Shown: piece after piece, positions 51,649 through 58,712 of the stretch
Layout of the letters: every line of letters begins with the position of its first letter
Position numbering within the stretch: position 1 is the first letter of the stretch
DNA from: Roseomonas genomospecies 6
GTDB lineage: Bacteria; Pseudomonadota; Alphaproteobacteria; Azospirillales; Azospirillaceae
DNA: 64,000 nt
Reading direction: 5' to 3'
Assembly (NCBI RefSeq): GCF_008365375.1
Contig: NZ_QOKW01000010.1
Location: 124,001 to 188,000, forward strand
Position numbers and translations under genes: made by a program
The notes under the pieces: generated by a model
What the model was told of the DNA's origin: nothing
The model's database searches: none
The model's input: the letters and a program-made list of their open reading frames with translations, nothing else

Positions 51649-54486
51649 TTACGCCGCATGGCTCAACAGCGACGGATCGGCATGGTCGAGCAGCGGGTCA
51701 TAGCCCACGTCGCTCAGGGTAGCGCCGTAGAGGTTGCCGGCCGTTGCCGCCGCCTCGGCCAGAGCCGCCGGGGCGGTGGCCGCCTGCTGGGCCGCAACGT
51801 GGCTCCACACGCTGTCCGTTCCGGCGTCCTGCGCCAGGGCGGTGGCGTCCCCGGCCGGGGTGGCGGAGGGGAAGAAGCTCTTGTCGGCGTCCACCACCAG
51901 CGTGCCGCCCCACCACATCGACGTCTGCCCCTTGACCACGTCCTTCCCGTCCAGCGCACCCTTGTCGTAGGTGACGATGCCGTCGGTGGGCGTGACGGAC
52001 TTGCCGTTGATGGTGACCTTGTTCACGAACAGGGAGCGGTCCTGCCCGTTCACGACGGCGTCGTTGTCGTACTGGATCTGCACCTTGTGCGCCTGATCGG
52101 CGGTCAGGCTGGTGGAGAAGCTGTAATCCTTGGCCGTGGTGCCGGCCACCCCCTCCCCGATCTTCTGGCCGTCCACCAGCAGGTTGAAGTGGGCGTTCAC
52201 CCCGGCCGCGGCGGCGCCGGAGGCGTTGACGGTAATCGTCGTGGTGCTGGGACCGCTCTGCGGCTGGGTGCTGCCCGCGGGGAATTCTTTGGCGGGAGCG
52301 TCCACCACCAGCGTGCCGCCCCACCACAGGGACGACTGCCCCTTCACCACGTCCTTGCCGTCCAGCGCGCCCTTGTCGTAGGTGACGATGCCGTCGGTCG
52401 GGTTGTGGGCGGTGCCGTTGATGGTGATCTTGTTGACGAACAGGTTGCGGTCCTGGCCGTTGACGAAGCCGTCGTTGTCGTACTGGATCTGCACCTTGTG
52501 CGGCTGCCCGGCGGTCAGGTTGGTGGTGAAGCTGTAGTCCTTCGCCGTCGTGCCGACCGTGGCGTCACCGATGGCCTTGCCGTCCACCAGCAGCTTGAAG
52601 TGGGCGTTCACCCCACCCGCGGCGGAGCCGGAGGCGTTGACCTTGATCGTCGTGACGCTGGCCGTGGGAGTCGTCGGGACGGTCGGCGTCGTGGTCACCG
52701 TGTCCACGGCGAAACCGGCGGACCCCGCCTTGCCCGCGTTGCCGGCGAGGTCGGCGTAGCTGCCGGCCTTCACCGCCACGTTGGCGTCGGTGATCTTCGT
52801 GCTGGCGGAGGGCGTGAAGACGGCGGTGTAGGTGGAGGCGTTCACAGCCTTGAGGCCGCTCAGCGCGCCGCCCTTCACCGTCGTGTCCGTCAGGGCGAAG
52901 TCCTTCACCGCCTCGCTGAAGGCGAAGGTGACGAGCGGCGCCTCGCCCTTGGTCACGCTGGTGTCGGCGATGGTCACCTTGACCGTGGGGGGCGTGGTGT
53001 CGCCCGGGGTTGGGGCCGGGGGGGCCGGAGGGGCCGGCGGGTTGGTCGGCGTGGTGGGAAGGACCGACGACCAGCCGGCGGTGGACGGATAGGCCTGCGA
53101 CAGGGTGGAATGCTCATCCTGCGTGGTCGCGTTCATGTAGGCGGACCAGGTGTCGCCTTCCGGGAAATCGCCCCAGCGCCAACGGTCGCCGTCCGGCATG
53201 TAGTAGGTGTTGTTGTCCCACTGGTTGCCGCCGTTCAGCATGCCGGCTTCATTGAAATCGGCCACGCCGCCCGACTGGCCGTTGCCGTCCCTGGAAACGG
53301 TGATGTTGTCGTGGATCTTGTTGTTGGTCGTGGTGTAGGTGCCGAACTCCCCGCCGCCGCGATCCTGCTGGATCATCACGATGCCGTTGGCGCCCTTGAC
53401 CCCGGTGATGTCGATCTTGTTGCCGTAGGCCTCGACCTTCTGGGAGTTCTGGATCTGGATGGACCCGCCCCACAGCCAGCCTTCGGCCTGCGGCTTGGCG
53501 CCGTTCCCGATCAGCACGTTGTTGCGGATGACGGCGTCGTAGCTGATCTCGTGCGTGATGCCGCCGCCGCTGTTGCCGACCAGCAGGTTGTTCTCATACA
53601 GCGCGCCGACGTTGTCGATGTCGGTCCACATCCCGAAGCCGGTGTTGTCGTGCGAATAGTTGCCGCGAACCACGAGGTCGGTGGTGTAGGCGAACTTGGT
53701 GCCGCCGCCTTCCCAGAACACGTCGATGCCGGACCAAGCGCCGTTGCGGGCGATCTCGTTCCCTTCGACCAGGATCTTGGCCCCGGCCCCGCCCAGGCCC
53801 ATCTCGCCGTTGTCGTGGACGTAGTTGCCGATGAACTTGCTGCCGTCCTGCGACGTGGCACCGACCGCGTAGTTCAGCCGGATCTCGTTGTCCTGGATGG
53901 TCCAGCCGACGTCGCCCTGGATGGCGCCGTGCTGCACCGGCGGTGCGTACTTCTCGATGACGAGGTTCTTGATGGTCACATTGTCGGCGGTGCCGCTGAA
54001 GGCATGAGCCGTCACTCCGGCCTCGACCTTGTGCCCCGCCGGGTTGTCGCCGATGTAGATCTTGTCGGCGTTGTAGTCGAAGTAGAAGGTCCCCGCCTTC
54101 AGCTTCGACAGCGCATCCACCGGGGTCAGAGCCTTGTTGTCGATGTAGACGGTGTCCGGATAGCCGCCGCGCATCGCGTCAGGGCTGGCCTTGTCCGTTT
54201 CGCGGCGCTCGCCCTGCTGGGTCTGCCCGCCGATCACCCAGCGCCCGGCGCTCTCCTGGGTGAAGCCGGTCAGCAGCTTCGACCCGTTCAGCACGGCGCC
54301 CTCGGCCCCGATGAAGGTCTGATTGTCCTTGGGAGTGATCGACTGGAGGCGGTACTCGCCCGGCTGAAGCCAGAAGTTGGCGCCGGTGGGAGCGCTGTTG
54401 ACGATGGACTGGATGTTGGCGCCCGGTGCGATGACGATCGCACCAGCGGGAGCCGTCAGCGTCTTCGGTCCGTACAGATTGGCCAT
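51649..54486 (-). CDS. Large beta-helix protein with Ig-like and tandem CBM60-like modules
   Basis: A 945-residue, probably secreted protein. Residues 1-470 are a right-handed beta-helix (IQSIVNSAPTGANFWLQPGE, Asn-rich rungs such as IRNNVLIGNG) closely related to the protein at 27.0 kb. A Pro/Thr linker follows (about 485-500), then a bacterial Ig-like domain (about 500-600, with TVKVTIADTSVTKGEAPLVT). Two modules of about 119 residues (about 607-725 and 749-865) are nearly identical and look like CBM60 xylan-binding folds (HKVQIQYDNDGFVNGQDRNL, DGIVTYDKGALDGKDVVKG, LWWGGTLVV). There is no signal peptide; the 80-residue C-terminal tail rich in Ala/Asp and ending LLDHADPSLLSHAA suggests type I secretion. 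The gene faces the exopolysaccharide operon. Confidence 0.82.
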   Translation of the reverse strand: MANLYGPKTLTAPAGAIVIAPGANIQSIVNSAPTGANFWLQPGEYRLQSITPKDNQTFIGAEGAVLNGSKLLTGFTQESAGRWVIGGQTQQGERRETDKASPDAMRGGYPDTVYIDNKALTPVDALSKLKAGTFYFDYNADKIYIGDNPAGHKVEAGVTAHAFSGTADNVTIKNLVIEKYAPPVQHGAIQGDVGWTIQDNEIRLNYAVGATSQDGSKFIGNYVHDNGEMGLGGAGAKILVEGNEIARNGAWSGIDVFWEGGGTKFAYTTDLVVRGNYSHDNTGFGMWTDIDNVGALYENNLLVGNSGGGITHEISYDAVIRNNVLIGNGAKPQAEGWLWGGSIQIQNSQKVEAYGNKIDITGVKGANGIVMIQQDRGGGEFGTYTTTNNKIHDNITVSRDGNGQSGGVADFNEAGMLNGGNQWDNNTYYMPDGDRWRWGDFPEGDTWSAYMNATTQDEHSTLSQAYPSTAGWSSVLPTTPTNPPAPPAPPAPTPGDTTPPTVKVTIADTSVTKGEAPLVTFAFSEAVKDFALTDTTVKGGALSGLKAVNASTYTAVFTPSASTKITDANVAVKAGSYADLAGNAGKAGSAGFAVDTVTTTPTVPTTPTASVTTIKVNASGSAAGGVNAHFKLLVDGKAIGDATVGTTAKDYSFTTNLTAGQPHKVQIQYDNDGFVNGQDRNLFVNKITINGTAHNPTDGIVTYDKGALDGKDVVKGQSSLWWGGTLVVDAPAKEFPAGSTQPQSGPSTTTITVNASGAAAAGVNAHFNLLVDGQKIGEGVAGTTAKDYSFSTSLTADQAHKVQIQYDNDAVVNGQDRSLFVNKVTINGKSVTPTDGIVTYDKGALDGKDVVKGQTSMWWGGTLVVDADKSFFPSATPAGDATALAQDAGTDSVWSHVAAQQAATAPAALAEAAATAGNLYGATLSDVGYDPLLDHADPSLLSHAA

Positions 54487-54818
54487 GTGTCAATACTCTC
54501 TTTAGGTCTCAGCTTCTGGTATGAGTTTTTGGCGTTTTCGCCCTTTGGCATATGCCCCTCCTACCAATTCGCGCCGCGTCTCTGGCGGGGCATTTTTGTG
54601 AGATTCCGTGATTCTTTTGCGAAGACTCCGGGAGGTCTTTGTTTTTCAAAAGGAAATCTTTTCAACATCAAGAACCGCATCATCGGGCGCATAGCGTACG
54701 TTTGTGAGTTCTGTCCTATCCCGTCCGAAGAATGGACAACACCGCCGGTATTGTCCTACCCTACCTGATTATCAGTGTTTTCTGATGGTTCCCGCAGCAT
54801 CCGGAGGGAGGCGCCGTC
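54487..54818. other. 332-bp divergent region between the beta-helix and cytochrome genes
   Basis: It is markedly AT-richer than the flanks, with several T-runs (54515-54530, 54589-54597, 54640-54665). It must hold the promoter of the beta-helix gene. A direct-repeat pair at 54712 and 54752 and a short inverted element ATCAGTGTTTTCTGAT at 54770-54785 lie on the cytochrome side. No coding frame is evident. Confidence 0.5.
54712..54761. repeat. Two 10-bp direct repeats 40 bp apart
   Basis: TGTCCTATCC at 54712-54721 and TGTCCTACCC at 54752-54761 differ at one base and are spaced by about four helical turns. They could be paired regulator sites upstream of the cytochrome c gene. Confidence 0.35.
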
Positions 54819-55190
54819 ATGCGGGCCGCCATACTGATCGTCTCCGCCGCGACGCTTCTGTTGCCGACCGCGACCACGGCGCAGGCCGTCCCGCAGGGGG
54901 CCATGTCGGATGGACCGGGCAGCGTCGGCTATGGCCGGCGGCTGGCGGAGGAGATTTGCGGGGAATGCCACCGGGTGACGGCGGGCAAGCCCGCCAAGCC
55001 GCCCCCGATGGAGGAGGACGCCACAGCGCCCGACCTGACCGAGCGGATGACCGACCCGGCAATGACCGAACTGGCGTTGCGCAGCTACCTGCGGACCTCG
55101 CACCCGCTCATGCCGAACATCCGGCTGACTACGGACGAGACGGACGACATCGTGGCCTATCTGATGACCCTGAAAAGGGGAGCGCGGTGA
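54819..55190 (+). CDS. Small periplasmic class I cytochrome c
   Basis: A 123-residue exported haem protein. The signal peptide (MRAAILIVSAATLLL) ends near AQA. One haem motif, Cys-Gly-Glu-Cys-His, lies in LAEEICGECHRV. The Met ligand is most likely in HPLMPNIRLT. The C-terminal helix (DIVAYLMTLK) is typical of class I cytochromes c. GGAGGGAGG lies several bases before the ATG. It could donate or accept electrons for a periplasmic dehydrogenase; no partner is adjacent. The gene converges with the response regulator. Confidence 0.85.
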   Translation: MRAAILIVSAATLLLPTATTAQAVPQGAMSDGPGSVGYGRRLAEEICGECHRVTAGKPAKPPPMEEDATAPDLTERMTDPAMTELALRSYLRTSHPLMPNIRLTTDETDDIVAYLMTLKRGAR

Positions 55191-55197
55191 GGCCCCG

Positions 55198-55635
55198 CTA
55201 TTTCGCCGGAAGCTTGACGATCTCGAACCAGTAGTTCTCCAGCCCGCTGATGACTGAGAAGAAGTCCTGCAGGTCCAGCGGCTTCGTCACGAAGCTGTTG
55301 GCGCCGAGCTGGTACATCGCTTCCACGTCGCGGTCCACGTCGGAGGTGGTCAGGACCACCACCGGGATGCCGCGCAGCTCCACATCCTGCTTGATGGCCG
55401 TCAGGACGCCGCGCCCGTCGAGCCGCGGCATGTTCAGATCCAGCAGGATCAGGTCCGGGCGCCGCGCGTTGGCGTAGCGCTCCCCCTCGCGGCGCAGATA
55501 GGCCAGGGCCTCCACCCCATCGACGGCATGATGCACATCGCACAGGATGCGCCCTTGCCGGATCGCCCGCTTCGCCAACCCGGCATCGGCGGGATCGTCT
55601 TCGACCAGAAGGATGTGGAAGGGGGCGCTGCTCAT
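55198..55635 (-). CDS. Single-domain response regulator (Rcp1/CheY-like)
   Basis: A 145-residue receiver with a full acidic pocket (ILLVEDDPADAG), phospho-acceptor Asp in LILLDLNMPRLDG, Thr in VVVLTTSDVDRD and switch Lys in SFVTKPLDLQDF. The longer beta4-beta5 region and the VEDDPAD opening match Rcp1-type regulators that pair with phytochrome-like histidine kinases. It has no output domain. It lies 162 bases downstream of the GGDEF gene of the same-strand signalling operon, separated by a tandem repeat. Confidence 0.9.
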   Translation of the reverse strand: MSSAPFHILLVEDDPADAGLAKRAIRQGRILCDVHHAVDGVEALAYLRREGERYANARRPDLILLDLNMPRLDGRGVLTAIKQDVELRGIPVVVLTTSDVDRDVEAMYQLGANSFVTKPLDLQDFFSVISGLENYWFEIVKLPAK

Positions 55636-55770
55636 GTCACGGATTCCTGCTTTGGCCGCTTCCGGGCGATCCCGAACACGACGCAATGATAGCGGAACCC
55701 CGGTGGATTTCCACAATGACGGTAAGGGCACAGCCTCCGCCGCGACGAAACCGGAGCGGCGGCGCCCAAT

Positions 55771-55812
55771 CAGCCCGGTTGGTTCAGCCCGGTTGGTTCA
55801 GCCCGGCTGGAC
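55771..55812. repeat. 14-bp tandem repeat overlapping the GGDEF gene stop
   Basis: The unit CAGCCCGGTTGGTT occurs twice perfectly and a third time partly. The third copy holds the stop codon and last codons of the diguanylate cyclase gene, so the stop and its context were duplicated into the 3' flank. Confidence 0.8.
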
Positions 55813-57099
55813 CGCCTCCGTGACGACCTGGTTCCGCCCATTGTTCTTGGCCCGGTACAGGGCGTGGTCCGCCCGCCCCAGCGCCCGGTCGATGGCCGTG
55901 TCGTCGGCGGTGCAGGACGCCACCCCGATGCTCGCGGTCATGCGCAGCGTGACGCCGCAGGACAGCGGGAACGCGCTGTCGGCAAGGCGCCGGCGCAGCC
56001 GTTCGGCCACGTCCGCCGCCTCGTCCAGCCCGGTTTCGGGAAGCAGGATGGCGAACTCCTCGCCGCCCAGCCGGCCCAGATGGTCCGTCTCGCGCAGCGC
56101 GGACCGGCAAAGCTCGGCCAGTTGGCACAGAGCCTCGTCGCCCGCGGCGTGGCCGTGGGTGTCGTTGATGGACTTGAAGTGGTCGATGTCGAGCATCAGC
56201 ACCGACACGGGCCGGCCGTAGCGGCGCATCCGCGACAGCTCGCCCTCCGACAGCTCCATGAAGCGGCGGCGGTTCCACAGGCCGGTCAGCGGGTCGGTGG
56301 TGGCCATGCGCCGGAGTTCCTGCTCCACGCGCTTGCGTTCGGAGATGTCGCGGACGACCGCGGTGTAGAGCATGCCGTTGGGGTGCTGCAGCTTGGCGAT
56401 GGAGACCTCCGCCGGGAATTCGCGCCCGTCGAAGGTCAGGCCGGTCACCTCCCCGCGGTCCGACATGGCCCGGGTGGAGACGTCGGACCCGGCGAAGGTC
56501 GTCACGAACATCGCGTGGCTGTGCCGCACCCGCTCCGGGATCAGCAGGCTCACCGGGCGCCCGACGATCTGGTCCGACGCGTAGCCGAACAGCCGCTCCG
56601 CCGCCGGGTTGAACAGGGTGATGTTCAGATTCTCGTCGGTCGTCAGGATGGCGTCCTGAGCCAGTTCGATGATGCCGGCCAGCCGTTCCTCCGACAGGCG
56701 GAGCTGCTCCTCCAGCCGTTTGCGGGCGATGGCGTGCTGGATGGCGCGCCAGACCAGCGGCCCGTCGGCCTGCCCCTTCACCAGATAGTCCTGGGTGCCG
56801 GCGGCCAGCGCCTGGAGCGCGAAATCCTCGTCGTCCAGACCGGTCAGCACGACCAGAGGCAGCGACGGCACGTCGCCGCGCATCCGCCGCACCGTGTCGA
56901 AGCCGAAGCTGTCCGGAAGCGACAGGTCGAGCAGAACCACGTCGCAGGCGTTGCGCAGCAGGAAGGCCCGCGCCTCCTGGAGCGATGTGGCGCGGGTGAG
57001 CGTGAAGCGGCGGGCATAGGGGCGCAGGGTCCGGATGACCAGCCCGGCGTCCGCGTCGTCGTCCTCGACCAGAAGAATCGTGACGGTGTTCTGGTTCAT
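55798..57099 (-). CDS. REC-PAS-GGDEF diguanylate cyclase
   Basis: A 433-residue cytosolic enzyme making cyclic di-GMP. The receiver (1-125) has ILLVEDDDADAGL, LLDLSLPDSFG and the Lys in QDYLVKGQADG. The PAS domain (about 135-255) starts LAGIIELAQDAILTTDENL. The GGDEF domain (about 270-425) has TTDPLTGLWNRRRFMEL, MLDIDHFKSINDTHGHAAGD and the active loop RLGGEEFAILL, a catalytically competent GGEEF. An RxxD inhibitory site lies just before the loop (RSALRETDHLGRLGG). Its ATG overlaps the stop of the CHASE kinase by four bases. Phosphorylation by that kinase is the simplest reading. Confidence 0.92.
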   Translation of the reverse strand: MNQNTVTILLVEDDDADAGLVIRTLRPYARRFTLTRATSLQEARAFLLRNACDVVLLDLSLPDSFGFDTVRRMRGDVPSLPLVVLTGLDDEDFALQALAAGTQDYLVKGQADGPLVWRAIQHAIARKRLEEQLRLSEERLAGIIELAQDAILTTDENLNITLFNPAAERLFGYASDQIVGRPVSLLIPERVRHSHAMFVTTFAGSDVSTRAMSDRGEVTGLTFDGREFPAEVSIAKLQHPNGMLYTAVVRDISERKRVEQELRRMATTDPLTGLWNRRRFMELSEGELSRMRRYGRPVSVLMLDIDHFKSINDTHGHAAGDEALCQLAELCRSALRETDHLGRLGGEEFAILLPETGLDEAADVAERLRRRLADSAFPLSCGVTLRMTASIGVASCTADDTAIDRALGRADHALYRAKNNGRNQVVTEAVQPG

Positions 57100-58712
57100 G
57101 ACGGTCCTCTCGGGCGGGCGTGCGGAAGATGGAGGGAGAAGGTGCTGCCGACGCCGGGCGCCGACTCCAACGTGATCCGGCCTCCCATCCGCTCCGCCAT
57201 CTTGCGCGCGATGGCCAGCCCCATGCCGGTGCCGGGATGCTCCTCGCGCGAATGCAGGCGGCGGAAGACCTCGAAGATCTGTTCGCGGTACTGGGGCTCG
57301 ATCCCGATCCCGTTGTCGCGGACGTCGATCACGTCCTGCCTGCCGTCGCGCCGCTGCACGACGGCGATCTCGGCGGCCCGGTAGGGGTGACGGTATTCCA
57401 CCGCGTTGCCGAGCAGGACGACGAGAATCTCGCGCAGGCGTCGTTCGTCGGCCATCACCGCGCCCAGCCCCTCGGCGGTCACGACGGCCCCGGTCTCGCG
57501 GACGCGCTGGTCCAGGATCGCCAGCGCGCTGTCCAGCGCCTCGCCCGCGTCGGTCTGACGGATGCGCAGCGGGACGCGGTCCTCGGCCAGGAAGAGCTGC
57601 ACGTCGCGCAGAAGCATCTTCAGCCGCGACGCGCCGTCCACGATCTGGCGGATGAACTCCGCCCCCTCCTCGTCCAGCCGGCCCTGGAAATGGCGCTCCA
57701 GAAGCTGGGTGTAGCTGGCGATGGCGCGCAGCGGCTCCTGCAGGTCGTGGGCCGTGACGTAGGCGAAGCGCTCCAGTTCGCGGTTCAGGCCGTCCAGCTC
57801 GCCGGTGCGCCGCTCCACCAGCCGCTCCAGCGTGTGGCGCCGGCTCAGCATCAGATAGGCCAGCGCCTCGGTCAGCAGGGCCAGCAGGGCGAAGACCGCC
57901 AGGAAGGCGGTGTAGGCCGGGTCGGCGTGGGCGGCCCCCAGCCAGCCGGCGCGCGGGGCCAGGGCGAATTCCCAGGTGCCGTCGGTCAGGGTGATCGATT
58001 CGACGATGGGCGACAGGCGCAGCACCGCGCCCTCCCCCGCCACCACGACCCCGTTCTCGGCGCGCAGCAGGAAGGCCAGATCCTGCGGCATGGCGTCCAG
58101 CCGCGCCTGATCCAGGATGGGCTTCAGGTCGAAGACCATGCCGACGGCGCCCCAGGGCCGGTCCTTTCCGAAAACGATCTGCCGCGCGATCAGCCCGCGC
58201 CCGCCCTGCGCCAGCTCCATCGGGCCGTGGACCGTGACGTCGCCGGTCACCAGAGCCCGCTGCACCGTCTCGGCATAGCCCGGGCGCGGGTCGGACAGAA
58301 GCGCGCTGCCGAAGACGCGTTGGTTGCCGTCCATCGGGTGGATGTGGCGGACGACGAAGCCCGGGGCGGCGGACACCCCGCGCACGCCGGTCACCGAGCG
58401 GCGCAACCCCTCCGCGAAGGGCACGAACTGCGCGTCCAGCGCGCCGACGTGGGACTCCACCCCGACGAAGGCGGTCAGGCCGCGCACGAGCGCCAGCCGT
58501 TCGTTCACCGCGCTGGACAGGGCGCTGGCGGCGCTGACCGCGGTCAGGGCCGCCGCGGCGCGCCGTTCGGCGATCAGGTAGCGGGTGTAGAGGCTGTCGG
58601 CCCAAAGAAAGGCGCCCACCAGAAGGACCGTCACCACGAGCTGGCCGGCGGCCAGCCAGCCGTAGCGGCGCAACGGGCCGTCCGGGCGCGCCGGGTCCGG
58701 CGGCTCGGTCAT
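57096..58712 (-). CDS. CHASE-domain sensor histidine kinase
   Basis: A 538-residue membrane kinase. TM1 is at about 18-38. A periplasmic CHASE domain (about 65-250) contains GVRGVSAAPGFVVRHIHPMD and GRGLIARQIVFG. TM2 lies at about 270-295. HisKA has FAYVTAHDLQEPLRAIASY, the phytochrome-like H-box where Leu-Gln/Arg follow His-Asp. HATPase_c has ILVVLLGNAVEYRH and DVRDNGIGIEPQY, then GTGMGLAIARKM. CHASE domains sense small extracellular molecules. It overlaps both neighbours by four bases in the same orientation, so it is translated with the second kinase and the REC-PAS-GGDEF protein. Confidence 0.9.
   Translation of the reverse strand: MTEPPDPARPDGPLRRYGWLAAGQLVVTVLLVGAFLWADSLYTRYLIAERRAAAALTAVSAASALSSAVNERLALVRGLTAFVGVESHVGALDAQFVPFAEGLRRSVTGVRGVSAAPGFVVRHIHPMDGNQRVFGSALLSDPRPGYAETVQRALVTGDVTVHGPMELAQGGRGLIARQIVFGKDRPWGAVGMVFDLKPILDQARLDAMPQDLAFLLRAENGVVVAGEGAVLRLSPIVESITLTDGTWEFALAPRAGWLGAAHADPAYTAFLAVFALLALLTEALAYLMLSRRHTLERLVERRTGELDGLNRELERFAYVTAHDLQEPLRAIASYTQLLERHFQGRLDEEGAEFIRQIVDGASRLKMLLRDVQLFLAEDRVPLRIRQTDAGEALDSALAILDQRVRETGAVVTAEGLGAVMADERRLREILVVLLGNAVEYRHPYRAAEIAVVQRRDGRQDVIDVRDNGIGIEPQYREQIFEVFRRLHSREEHPGTGMGLAIARKMAERMGGRITLESAPGVGSTFSLHLPHARPRGPS

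Noticed and set aside
50218..54768. A 1516-codon + strand frame across the polymerase and beta-helix genes
   Set aside because: It runs through an O-antigen polymerase in one frame and antisense to the beta-helix/CBM protein, with Gly/Arg/Val-rich shadow composition and no motif.
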